Of a stretch of 64,000 nt of DNA, positions 21,440 through 31,691 are shown piece after piece. The notes under the pieces were generated by a model, which saw nothing but the letters and a program-made list of their open reading frames with translations, did not search any database and was not told the DNA's origin. Numbering within the stretch: the first letter of the stretch is position 1; each line of letters opens with the position of its first letter. The position numbers and the translations under genes are program-made. The DNA comes from Craspedostauros australis (taxonomy: Eukaryota; Bacillariophyta; Bacillariophyceae; Mastogloiales; Achnanthaceae), in assembly GCA_026770025.1 (NCBI GenBank), contig JAMXDE010000008.1, positions 744,001 to 808,000 on the forward strand, read 5' to 3'.

Positions 21440-21997
21440 GTTGTTGAAGTGCGTAAACAATGTACGGATAGTGGCCTTGCCGAGACTTGTGCGGAGATCG
21501 ACTTGTGGCTCGATGGTGCAGAGAGGAATAGAGTGATGGCGGTGGCAGTGATGGCAGCATCAACGGCAGCACCAACGGCAGAGAGTATCGGTGCGGAGTA
21601 GGAGATCTTGTGGCGCCTTTGCGGTCATGTTCCACCCACTACACTCGCTTCAGGGAAACCAGACGTGGCGAACAAAATCGGGATTGTTGGCCTTTCCCGT
21701 TTTTATCGGTCATTTCAGTCCAAAAAAGTGGTAACGTCAAGCTACGCGTCGAGTCTAGATTGCGATTTGTTCTGCTCGTCAACGACAGACAAGCCGAGGG
21801 CGAGCCTCGACACAAATGCGCACACGTACGCACACGCATGCACGCATGGAGGCATTCAATGTTGCAATAGAGTAGGGTACGAGCTATTATATTTGTAAGA
21901 TGAGAGTCATCTCTAGAGTATTGCATTCGAGTTTTATGTAGGGTATGTGTACGAGCTCGTATCGTAGAACAAACTGGCTACGAGTAAGTTTGCGCAT
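21440..21997. other. Intergenic region, no gene seen
   Basis: 560 bp. It contains the putative promoter of the minus-strand PLP enzyme and the 3' flank of the minus-strand MORN gene ending at 21998. A CACACG-rich stretch lies around 21820-21845. Confidence 0.5.
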
Positions 21998-24703
21998 TCA
22001 TTTGTCCTTCTTGATGATCTTGCCATTGGACCATGTTCCCGCATGACGCGTCGTGCCGTCGGATCGGTATTCGATACCTTCTCCTTGTCGCACGCCGCAT
22101 TCCCAGGAACCTACGTACTTGCTGCCGTTCAACCAGAACAGAGTGCCGTGGCCGTCCATCATGTCGTTTTTGAACTGGCCTTCGTAGATGCTGCCATCCA
22201 CGAAGTAGTACTTTCCGCCGTCACGCTTTCCGTTGCTGAAGGTGCCCTTGTACTTGCTGCCATCCTGGTAGTTCATGACACCGTTGTGGAGCTGTCCGTT
22301 GTCGAATTGGCCTTGGACGACACGGCCGTCGTGGAACTTGATGGTGCCGTTACCATGCTCCTTGTCATCCCAGAACGTTCCGATGTACAGATCGCCAAGG
22401 GCGTTGCTGGACTTGCCGTGGCCGGAACGGATGCCGTTCACCCACTGTCCGTGGTAGTAGCACGAAGGGTGGTTATTGTACTCCATGCGACCGTATCCGT
22501 GCGGGACCTGGGTGCTTGCTTGGATGGTTCCGGTGTAGGTGCCAGGATTTCCCTGCCCGTCAATGGTGGGTGCATCCACGACATCATTTGTTGAGGAGAT
22601 CAACGAGGTGTCATCGCTGTCGAATGTTGGACAGCTGCGGTTGGCTTGATCCAGGAATGCCAGAGATCGAGAGGATTTGGAACGATGTGGCGAGATATCC
22701 GAGCGCTGCTTCATGCTGCTGCTCTTGGAGTACGACGAGAGTTGGCGTTGCAATTGCGAACTGCGGTGGGGTTGCTGGTCGTCCTCCTTGTCGTCGTTGC
22801 GGCGGCTCATTTGCTCACCGCGCTCGCTTTTTGCCTTGCTTGTGAGGTGTCGCTCGGAATGACTTTTGGAGTAGGTGTGACGCTTGGATCTCGGCATCGC
22901 TGAACGCATTGATGCCACGGAAGCCGAAGACGATGATCCCTTCTTCTTGGAAGACGACGACGATGATGATGCTTTGGGTCTCGGTGGTGAATGGTCCATC
23001 GTGTAGCCGGTGCTTCTACGACGGCTGGTCCTCGCAGATCTCGGAATGGAGATGGTGATCGATGGATCCGTGTTGGAACGATTCACGTTCTTCTTTCTGC
23101 CAGACGAAACACTCTTATCGTCTTTGTTGTTGTTGCCGCTGCTAGTGCCGCTGCTGTTGTTGGCACTACCTCGGGTGCTGGAAACCCGGGTGCGATGGAG
23201 CTTGCGTGAGGAATACGAATTCTGACTTGCCACTGAGCCGCTGCCCATCGCGGTGGAACGCGTCTGGATGGTTGTGCCACCGATCGATGGCAGCGAGTCG
23301 AGCTCGTCTGGGTATGTGACGGCGCTAGGGTCATCCAGGGCGCCGTACACGTCGGTGTAACTTCCATTGTTGCTGAGAGATGTGCCCCCCGATACTCCAA
23401 TGGGCAATGGCGGATAGTAATGGTTGTGGAAGTGGTCGTCCGCGATGCTGCTGCTGCTCCTGTTGTTGGAGGCATCAGTGGATGAAAGGGACATGGAAGA
23501 CGAGGAAGAGGATGCGAATCGTCTCTTGCCGCGGCTTTGGGAACGGCGGCGCCTTTCGCTGCTCTGCCTCCGCTGTTTGGGCGTGGGGCTGCGTCGTCCT
23601 GCGGATGCCCTGCCACCGTTGCCACGGCCGTTGAGTGCAAGCTGGTTGAGGAACTTTTCTGCCATCCTCTGAGTCTCCAAGAAGCTCTCCAGGTTCTCGG
23701 TGTCGGGATGCGTCGGCGTGTCCGACGAGTAGCGGTGTTCCGATCCCATGAAGTAGGGATCGTCATGGTGATGGTGGCTATTGCTGGGTGCGAAGTGTGA
23801 GCTGTTGCCAGGTGTTTTGGGCGGCTTGGTGGATGAAGAACGAGTTTTGGACTTGGGCTTCGTCGTTGTCTTGGCCTTGGCTTTGGACTTTGATCTCGAT
23901 TTGGACCTCGATCTGGACTTGGATCTTGGCCTGGATGCCGTCCTTGTCCTCGCCCTTCCCTTTGCGTTTGTCTTCGAGGTGGACCTGGACTTGGATGCGC
24001 CGCTTCGGTTTGTCGAAGCCGTGTCCATGGAACTGCGGCGTCTGGTGCGGCTTCGGCTCCGAGGCTTGCCGATGGAGGATGCGGCCAGGCTGTCGGAATC
24101 GATGATGTCAGATCGCGGTCCCAGATGTTGCGGAGGCTGGGGCTGCAGATGTTGCTGGGCAGTGAATGACCTTGTCGTGGTGCTGGTGGGTGACTGCGTG
24201 ATCTTGTCGCCGCTGGATGGATACGCTGCGTGCTGATTCTGATGTTGATCGCGCTTGCGCTGCCCGAACATCGTGCCGTTCTCATCGATGGAGGATGGGT
24301 AGGAGATATCTTCGCTCGCCATGCTGCTGTTGCTGGCGATCGTGCGACCACTGATGACGGTGGTATGAGGGTGGTAGTGGCTGCCGGCATTCCAGTTGCT
24401 CACGCTGGTGATGGTGGTGCAACCAGATGGGACGGATGAGTTGCATGGGTCGTTGGCATTGTCCATCTGTCCCTGCTGTTGCTGGTGCTGACGTTCGTTC
24501 TGGTGATGCAGGAAGTAGGTGTCCAAGCCAGGCCGCCGGTGGTTCGTCATCAGGTCATCGTTGCTGATGCCGTGCCCATCAGCGGCAACACCAACGAGGG
24601 TTGCTGGAGTGTCTTCGCCAACATGGTCGACATCGGTTGGCGTCTGCGGGCGATGGAATGGATCCTCCAGATGTGCGTTGTGGCTCATGACGACCGGGTT
24701 CAT
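21998..24703 (-). CDS. MORN-repeat protein with SR/SK-rich basic domain
   Basis: 901 residues, ATG at 24703, TGA at 21998. The N-terminal 160 residues are His/Asn/Gln-rich and disordered. About 215-300 is an Arg/Ser and Lys/Ser dipeptide region (RSKSRSRSKSRSKSKAKAK) like SR-type phosphorylation domains. About 300-720 is Ser-rich and basic. About 720-895 is an array of seven to eight MORN repeats beginning YTGTIQASTQVPHGYGRMEY and including YIGTFWDDKEHGNGTIKFHDG and YEGQFKNDMMDGHGTLFW. The array has the same register as the tandem pair at 10584 and 14314, but the N-terminal half shares no clear islands. It probably acts as a membrane- or cytoskeleton-linked scaffold; the target is unknown. Confidence 0.86.
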   Translation of the reverse strand: MNPVVMSHNAHLEDPFHRPQTPTDVDHVGEDTPATLVGVAADGHGISNDDLMTNHRRPGLDTYFLHHQNERQHQQQQGQMDNANDPCNSSVPSGCTTITSVSNWNAGSHYHPHTTVISGRTIASNSSMASEDISYPSSIDENGTMFGQRKRDQHQNQHAAYPSSGDKITQSPTSTTTRSFTAQQHLQPQPPQHLGPRSDIIDSDSLAASSIGKPRSRSRTRRRSSMDTASTNRSGASKSRSTSKTNAKGRARTRTASRPRSKSRSRSKSRSKSKAKAKTTTKPKSKTRSSSTKPPKTPGNSSHFAPSNSHHHHDDPYFMGSEHRYSSDTPTHPDTENLESFLETQRMAEKFLNQLALNGRGNGGRASAGRRSPTPKQRRQSSERRRRSQSRGKRRFASSSSSSMSLSSTDASNNRSSSSIADDHFHNHYYPPLPIGVSGGTSLSNNGSYTDVYGALDDPSAVTYPDELDSLPSIGGTTIQTRSTAMGSGSVASQNSYSSRKLHRTRVSSTRGSANNSSGTSSGNNNKDDKSVSSGRKKNVNRSNTDPSITISIPRSARTSRRRSTGYTMDHSPPRPKASSSSSSSKKKGSSSSASVASMRSAMPRSKRHTYSKSHSERHLTSKAKSERGEQMSRRNDDKEDDQQPHRSSQLQRQLSSYSKSSSMKQRSDISPHRSKSSRSLAFLDQANRSCPTFDSDDTSLISSTNDVVDAPTIDGQGNPGTYTGTIQASTQVPHGYGRMEYNNHPSCYYHGQWVNGIRSGHGKSSNALGDLYIGTFWDDKEHGNGTIKFHDGRVVQGQFDNGQLHNGVMNYQDGSKYKGTFSNGKRDGGKYYFVDGSIYEGQFKNDMMDGHGTLFWLNGSKYVGSWECGVRQGEGIEYRSDGTTRHAGTWSNGKIIKKDK

Positions 24704-26407
24704 GGTTTAACTGGAGTACTGCTATGATACGATGCGAGTATGACAGTATGGTACGACTGCAAGATGTGAAGAGATCCTGATCGATGGATCGAGCACCCGA
24801 GTTCTTCAGTGAACAGTTGTTGGTCGCTGGCCGAGATAGTGAGCTGGATGCGCCACCCTCTCTCTTGTGACTTGGGTTGTGCGGTGTTGCCTTTCTCCTT
24901 TGGGAATGTGTATGGTCGGTGTCTACTTGCCAAGTATTGTATTATATAATAGAATATAAGATTATGATTGTATGGGTTGTCCTCCAGCTCGTACAGTACA
25001 CGAGGGGAGCCTTGTGGAGGAGTCTGGTTGCGGATTGGACTCGTGAGAGGAGGCACAGCTGCTTTGGTGAGAATTGATTGTGTTGGAAGGGTTGTGGTTG
25101 GGTTCATCGTCAGTGAGGGAGATCACATGAACAATGCACCCAGCGTCAGTGATCGCAGTCTTGTGTGTTCCCTCTGCACACATCAGTTGTCCGTACCTCT
25201 GGATACATGTGAGTGGAGAGGAGCGACACCCTCCACCACAGAACAACGCATCCTCGCTTGCATCATTGGTGACGTTCATCGACTCCGCATGGGCGCAAAC
25301 AGAGCCGGCGACACAGAAATGCAACATCAACGACGTATCAACGACACATCAACCACGCATCAACTGCCGAAGCATTTTCGGCCGCCACAAAGACATTTCG
25401 TTCGTTCGTGTTCTGTCCGGTCTTGGGTGGCCTCTGTTTTGTGAACCTCAGACATTTCGTTGTTCACGCCAGTCATTACCATAAGTGTATCTGGACTACT
25501 TGTATGTCGCACCAAGATCAAGGACAATCCGAAAGATACCTTTTTGGTTCCCACAATCCCCGCATCCATGTGTGTCGTGAGTGCATCTGTCAAGATATAT
25601 GTTCACGAAGTGCATGGGAACGCGATGGTCCGAGTCACATGTTGTCACGGGAACATGTGTTGGGAGTGCAGCATCTATGGCAAGGGGGCTCCCATGCCTG
25701 TTGACTGAGGTTGTTGACCATCACACTGGGTGCATGCTTTGCCCTTGCTCTTGTTGCGGCTGTTGTGGGTACAGCATTCGAAGATGTTGCGTTGCGATGA
25801 TGCAATCCTCCACCGTTTCCACATGCGTTCTTGCATTCGTTCGCTCACAACCTGCGCTGCACTTCTTCGTGTTTGATCCGATTGCGCATTTCTGCCTCGG
25901 TGTCCCTCAACCATTCTCACCCGGCAATGAAGAACGTCACGTCCGAACTATTCTACCAAAATGGCATCGAAACGTGACACGGAATGGTGACAGCAACCAT
26001 GTGGATGACAAATGCGCAGTCACAGAAGAGAAAGCTCTTCTGTCTCTCGCCCCTTGCCGCGGACTCCATTTGCTTCAATGCAAGATGTGACCAAGACACG
26101 AGCAAGACACCGCCACCTCCGAAATTATTGGAGACAGAACCATGTCACAACCGCAACCAAGACGCCAGCCACAACAACTCCAAAGAAGAGCACAAACATC
26201 AACCTCAACAACACGCACGAACAACTTGCTCCACATTGCCATCGGTTTCAGGTCCGTGAGTCGAAGTTGGTGGTTATTATACGATTTATTCTATGATAAT
26301 ACTCTGCGCGTATCCAACTGATTGATTGGAGACATGGTGCACCGCCTCACATTTTTCGCGGTTGTGGATTGGTGGGCTCTCTCTCTACTCATGGTCGCGC
26401 TCGCACA
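24704..26407. other. Intergenic region, no gene seen
   Basis: 1.7 kb between two minus-strand genes. An AT-rich patch lies near 24935-24970, about 230-270 bp upstream of the MORN start. Overlapping frames of 75-170 codons show no recognisable sequence. Confidence 0.5.
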
Positions 26408-27637
26408 TCATGCTGCCGCGCCAAAGCAAACCTGGTTGTCCGCCACCCTCATCATGGTCTGCGCCACCGCGTCACCCACCAGCAGCCTCAGCAAGGAGTG
26501 ACTGATCTTTCGCGCCTCCTGGTCGGACATTCTGTGATCGAGCAGCCCATCATCGTAGATGCGATTCACCACGCGCCCTTTCAGCGCGCACCACGTGTCT
26601 GGAGAATGCAGGAGCAGCACATTCTGCGCCGGGCCATTCGAACTTGCGCACGGTGTTGATGTTGATGGTGTCAACTGGGTGTTCGCCAACAACATGTAGA
26701 TGCTACCGAACAACGCGCAGCCTTCTCTGTAGATGGTGATCGAGGATGGGAACATTTCCATGGTCAGCACGATATCTTCGAGAAGGAAAAGCGGTGAGCC
26801 ACCTTCAAAGTTGTCGGTGGACTCAGCGCACATGCTGTCACCATCGTCGTCGTCGTCGTCGTCGTCGTACCAATGGGATGAGGAGAAGGAGGCCGATGAT
26901 GACGACGATGAAGCTGTGGATACTGATTCGTCGTCATTGTCTTTGTCATGCTCAACTTGCATGCCAGCATCGAAATCGAATGTTGGGGCCGTGCGTGACA
27001 GCGAGACCTTTCTGCCTCGTCTCTTGAGCTCCTTTTCCAACCGAAACTGGATGCTGCGGCGGAGGACGGCAGGATCGGCATGGCCAAGCAGCTGAACCAA
27101 GGCTGACATTGCCGTGCAGAACAAAGTGTCTTCCTTGCCTTGATGGCCGTTGTGGCTGGAGCAGCGCTGGTGCTTGGCAGAGATACTTTGGCCGTGCCTG
27201 TGCCGCCGCATGACACGGACGATCGCGCTGAGCGCACCCATGTTCACAGCCCGGGTGGCCCGCTCGCTGCACGTGCAGACGAACCAAACCAATGCAGTCA
27301 GCGACCATTTGTGAATCGCAGGGTTTTCATGGGGTTGCTCCAGAATGCTGAGGATGGCATCCATCGTGTAATGCTGTTGCTGTAGATACGTCAGCACGTC
27401 CCTGATCGACACGCCTTGCGCTGTGGAGGAGTTCTTTGATGATGCTATTGAATTTGCGATTGTGCAAAAGTCGGACATGAGGATCTCGAGGTCGACGGGT
27501 GTGTACATGATGGGATCGTAGTTGTGCATTTCGTGCGTCAGCGCCACCAAGGATTCGATGCGGCGTCGCTGCGGATCCGGTTGCTGTGGTTGCGGCTGCT
27601 CAAAGCTCTGGTGAATCGCTGTGTGGGGTGTCGCCAT
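26408..27637 (-). CDS. Armadillo-like helical-repeat protein, paralogue 2
   Basis: 409 residues from ATG at 27637. The open frame continues upstream from a TTG, but the chosen ATG gives the same length as the paralogue at 18428. Matching blocks include DAILSILEQPHENPAIHKWS, TALVWFVCTCSERATRAVN, FCTAMSALVQLLGHADPAVL, FLLEDIVLTMEMFPSSITIY, GCALFGSIYMLL, a LKGR...IY...GLLDH block and the final GAAA-type ending. The variable spacer carries Ser and Asp runs (YDDDDDDDDGDS), coded by a repeated trinucleotide. Overall identity to paralogue 1 is roughly 40% by eye in the aligned blocks. The helical-repeat reading is inference; no function is assigned. Confidence 0.82.
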   Translation of the reverse strand: MATPHTAIHQSFEQPQPQQPDPQRRRIESLVALTHEMHNYDPIMYTPVDLEILMSDFCTIANSIASSKNSSTAQGVSIRDVLTYLQQQHYTMDAILSILEQPHENPAIHKWSLTALVWFVCTCSERATRAVNMGALSAIVRVMRRHRHGQSISAKHQRCSSHNGHQGKEDTLFCTAMSALVQLLGHADPAVLRRSIQFRLEKELKRRGRKVSLSRTAPTFDFDAGMQVEHDKDNDDESVSTASSSSSSASFSSSHWYDDDDDDDDGDSMCAESTDNFEGGSPLFLLEDIVLTMEMFPSSITIYREGCALFGSIYMLLANTQLTPSTSTPCASSNGPAQNVLLLHSPDTWCALKGRVVNRIYDDGLLDHRMSDQEARKISHSLLRLLVGDAVAQTMMRVADNQVCFGAAA

Positions 27638-30600
27638 TTTTCTTTGTCCGATGCAACAGATTATGCTTGTTGCTATTGTACACTGTTTTGTAAAATAGTA
27701 TAGTACGGTGTTGCAAGGTGCGGTGATTGAGCCCTGTATTCTTTTCTGTTGCGTTGTTGCGTTGTGCTGTGTCGTATTTCGTCGATGGAATTGCAGCGCG
27801 TCGTGATGTGGTGTGGCGTGACGTCTGTTGTTGTGCAGATTTGACTTTGTGAGCTCAAGGGGCATCGATGTTGTGAAGAATCCTTCCAATGCTGGATCTT
27901 GGCTCCTCTTATGTTGGATTGTATCAACTTGCCCTGGCCTGCTTTAAGTGTTAACAGGGATGCGGTGATGACGATGATGACGATGATGATACTGGTGAAG
28001 GGCTTTGATGATGGTGCGGCCCAGGCTGGTCGCTGATGTCCAATGTTGTGACTCTTGGGTCTGTGAGAGCTGCGGCCTGGCACTACACGGATACGAGGAC
28101 TGGTATCGCATTCGTCTCTCGTCACAACCTGTCTCGCCCCCTCGGCTTGTCCTTTGTTCAGCGTTCGTCATTGCTTGTTGTCCATTGGCCATCGCAGATC
28201 TGCTCTCGGAACAGTCGCCCGATGGTGCATTCGCCCTCCCTGGTCCGAATGTTGTTCGACCCGAAAGCGTTTCCAGCGAGATAGCTCGTGCTGGCGCGGT
28301 GGTGAGCAGGATGATGCGGAATAGCACGACGGCGGAGACAGGAATGGAAGGCCTCCCTGGTATTGATTTCCACCGTTGTGTGTTCTGTTGTGGTGACTGT
28401 TTGCTTTGTGGCTGGTTTGAGCGAACAGCCAGAACTGTGACTCGCATCGCCACAACCTGCATTGCGTTCGTAACTCCGACGAGAGGAAACAGCACAAGCG
28501 ATCATCGCTGTGCTACATTCAGGGCGTGTTAGGTTTGGCTTAGTCCACGTCCGTTGTTCAGCGCTGCATGGATCAGGAGAATTGTGTTCATTTGCAAGCT
28601 TCAGCATGTTTTCTGCTGAGCTACGTGAAGCTTGTGCTCAGACAATCCTTCCAAAGGAGCAGATATCTATCTGGATTTAAGCTAGACTGCTTGGCGAAAC
28701 CAAAAATGTCAACTTGCTCGTGCTAAGAATTTAGTCCGGGTCATGTCGTGGATGGACATTCTGTATCTGGTGGGCGCCTGCATTCGTGTTTGTGGGGATG
28801 CGGAGGTTTTTGTTCACGACAAGTTCGTCTTGTGGTGGCTTGTGCCATGGCTCGTACAATACTAATACCGCTGATCAACAAGGGTGCACTCGTGAAGAGC
28901 AGACCACTCGGAATCGTAGTCATACGACCTGGTCGTAGTCATGAGAATGAGAGCGCGCGCAGCACAGCAATACCAGCATCGGGTGCCGCAAAGGTCAAAG
29001 GCGCCGCAGCTTGCAGCGATACATCCGTACTCTGTTGTTTGATATTAGACAATACCATAGTGGTACACTCGCACGAGTACGCGTAAGTATCGCATGAGCA
29101 CTCCCAAAGCTCGTGCAGCATTTGAAGGAATCAGGATCCAGGCATCATCAGGTTTTGTTTGCACCTCTCTGGGTTTGGTGCAGTGGGAGGAATACGACTT
29201 GCAAACGTGCCCCATTGGCTATGCAGATCGCAACACAAGTGCTGGCCAGCATCCTCCCAGGTAGTGGAGAGATCGCATTGGTGGGCTTGAACACTCGCAA
29301 TATTGCATGAAATATATTATCCGAGCTAATCATTGCAAACGCATCACTGAGGCATTCGTATCTCACGACATTGCATGGAGCGGTTTGATGGCAACACATC
29401 GATGGATGCCCAGAACTACCTTGCATACTCGTTGTTACCCATCCGCATGCGTACTCGTACTCGTACCACGGTCGTGGTCGTAGCATGCAAACTCACAGAA
29501 TCATCCCATGAACTTCATGAAATTGTCGCGTCATGGTATCATGCGCAAACGGTCGACCTGATGCGATTCTGTTGATGTCGCCCCAACGCCTGACAGACTA
29601 ATACAATGTCGATTTAAATTGACGAACACGACTTGTCACGAATGATAGGGTAGGCCTCAATAGGCCTTTCATTCTTCCGCAGAGGAAGTAGCGCGGCAGC
29701 GTTGGTCACGACTTTGGTCGGTCTTGTTTGGATGAGCACGAGACGAACCGAATTCAAACTCCCAAGGCCCTCCGTTTTCTTCTCCTTCCTCGGTCGTGCA
29801 CGGATGATGTTGCGATAGCCATGTTGCACTCGGGCCGGCAATTCTCCGGGATTGGAGATGATCATGGACATGGACATGTCATGAGGTTGGTACCGAGCTA
29901 CTCCTGGAGATGTTGCCGCGCCTTCGATCGGCGTTGTTTCGACTCCGAAAGCGGGCCGGAACTTGTCGAATGAGCTTGGAAGTTTTAACTCGACGACGAG
30001 CCGCATCCGCCATCTTCACCGCTGCGCTCCCGTTGCCGGTGGCACCATCCGTCCGCTCAAGGACAATGGATGGCCGATGATGCTTGCGGCGACCAAGTCA
30101 GTATCTCCAGTCCCACCTTTAAACGTGTTTGTTGAGAAAGAGAGTGTGATCGAACTGCGCTTTCCAGATGGTGAAGATCGTGCGCATGTCGTGTGAAGAG
30201 CCTCATTGTGCTTTGACTTTCACACCAAGATTCGTCATCTGATTGTCGGCAGAATGTGTTGTTCTGCTTCATCTTGGATCTGAGGCAGCGATAGTGAGAC
30301 GGCGTGGCTGCATTTTATAATACGAGCTGTCGGTTTGGTGTTGAGCAGAGCAGAGTGCCAGCAGAGTAATAGTACATTGCTCCGCTGTGGGTCTGGTGGA
30401 TCCAGAGCTTCATTTTCCAATGTCAACAAGATCAGGGGGCTTGCATGTCCATCCCATTCATTCACCAACGACGGTATGAGAGGCATGCTTGTGGCTGCTC
30501 ATTCTCCAGTCAGAGACCATCGTGAGGAACTTGTTGGAACATGTGAGTGTCCATTGTGATGGAGGTTATGAACTTTGGATGCATCGTATTGCTCCATGTC

Positions 30601-30659
30601 GCATTTCAACATCAACCTTGGGGGATGCCGACGCGATGTTGCGGACAAAGCGCGCATCG
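27638..30659. other. Long intergenic region up to the transposon
   Basis: About 3 kb upstream of the armadillo-like gene and outside the transposon terminal repeat. Only one small frame (29614-30006, minus) looks mildly protein-like. The rest shows overlapping random frames. Confidence 0.45.
29614..30006 (-). CDS. Possible small protein, unknown
   Basis: 130 residues with a true ATG at 30006. The composition is ordinary for a protein (start MRLVVELKLPSSFDKFRPAF, a basic middle, LVLIQTRPTKVVTNAAALLP near the end), unlike the Cys/His/Arg-rich random frames around it. No motif, signal peptide or membrane segment is recognised. It could be a small gene, a fragment of a larger spliced gene or chance. 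Confidence 0.25.
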   Translation of the reverse strand: MRLVVELKLPSSFDKFRPAFGVETTPIEGAATSPGVARYQPHDMSMSMIISNPGELPARVQHGYRNIIRARPRKEKKTEGLGSLNSVRLVLIQTRPTKVVTNAAALLPLRKNERPIEAYPIIRDKSCSSI

Positions 30660-30674
30660 GGGAGGCGCGGTAAT
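30660..30674 (+). repeat. Left terminal inverted repeat core
   Basis: GGGAGGCGCGGTAAT, preceded by one further G. Exact reverse complement of 36616-36630. Similarity beyond the core is weak and gapped. Confidence 0.7.
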
Positions 30675-31691
30675 CCATTTGAGTGGTGCATTACAAAGGG
30701 CATTTTTCGTCACAAAACGGTGTCCTTCACCTTTTTTCTAAAAAATTTAAATCACAATTCCGGATGCTTTCGGACACGCCAAGTTTTGCGATGCGATCGT
30801 CGCTGATGTGCCGACGCTTCGGTGATTGTCTCGCTCACAATTTTTTGTGTTTTGCCCACGACATCACAGGGTGCGCTTCTGCCTGCGTCGTTCCTTGTCT
30901 CTCCGCCATTGACGTTGGAATGGTCGTCTGCGGCATCTGCTGCCTTTGGCCTCTCCGGTCTGTACTAACACTGACACATCACCATTGTGGCTTGGTGATA
31001 AAGCAACACACCACCACTCCTCCACAGTACAGTTGTTGTTGCTGTTGGACTTCGCCTCGTTGTCGCCTCGTTGTCGCCTGTGCGGAGGCACAAGACGTGC
31101 GCTGGTGTGCTGGACTGCGCGGAAGCACAAGACGGGGGCTGGTGTGCCGTGGTTTTTCGTCGTCATTCCTGCAGCTGTTTCGTCTGTGCTCCCGTTCATC
31201 GACCTTGGCCTTTCCACTCTGCACGATCGCACAGCGATTCGTCCGTGTTTCTGTTGTTGCCGTCCTCCCATTGACGGAGTCTGCGTGGCCGATCTTCCTT
31301 CGCGCTCCATCGCTTCCATTACACGAAAGCGCAACAGAGACACAGCCAACGCAACAGTCCAACAATGTTCGTGCCTTCTCAGCACCTGTTGTTTCCTCCG
31401 TTGATCGTGCCTCCGGGAAATTGTTGTTACGCCCCAAATTTGATGCCAACACGCGCAAACAACCCACTTACGTGTACTGGTTGTGTGTTAATGAAGTTTT
31501 GCCTGTTACCATCACACAACACTGGTGGTCGAGATGCAACTTCATCGATCAGGCTAATAGTAGTACACTCGTCGGTCACATTCGTTTGGCCCTGCGGCGT
31601 ATCAATCGCGGACACGATGGCAGAGACGTTTAATTGTTAGAGCAACGCCTTCAATACGAAACGTGTGTCTACTTTAAATGAAACATGCAGT
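30675..31691. other. Transposon left arm, no gene supported
   Basis: About 1 kb between the left terminal repeat and the transposase stop codon. A 316-codon plus-strand frame crosses it but is Cys/Ser-rich and unrecognised. It contains an 11-bp duplication (CGCCTCGTTGT) and a diverged repeat of about 30 bp (copies near 31082 and 31117). Confidence 0.5.
30745..30763 (+). repeat. AATTCCGG-type motif in left arm
   Basis: ATTTAAATCACAATTCCGG, similar to the two sites in the central intergenic region of the same element. Confidence 0.55.

Noticed and set aside
26408-27889. Longer 493-residue start for armadillo-like paralogue 2
   Set aside because: The upstream extension begins at TTG and has no counterpart in paralogue 1; the ATG at 27637 gives matching lengths.
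30640-30660. Target-site duplication next to the left terminal repeat
   Set aside because: Three-base flanks at the two ends do not match (TCG and GGC), so no duplication can be claimed.
30683-31633. 316-codon plus-strand open frame inside the transposon
   Set aside because: Cys/Ser-rich, overlaps long frames on the other strand, contains a nucleotide duplication typical of non-coding DNA, and no motif is seen.
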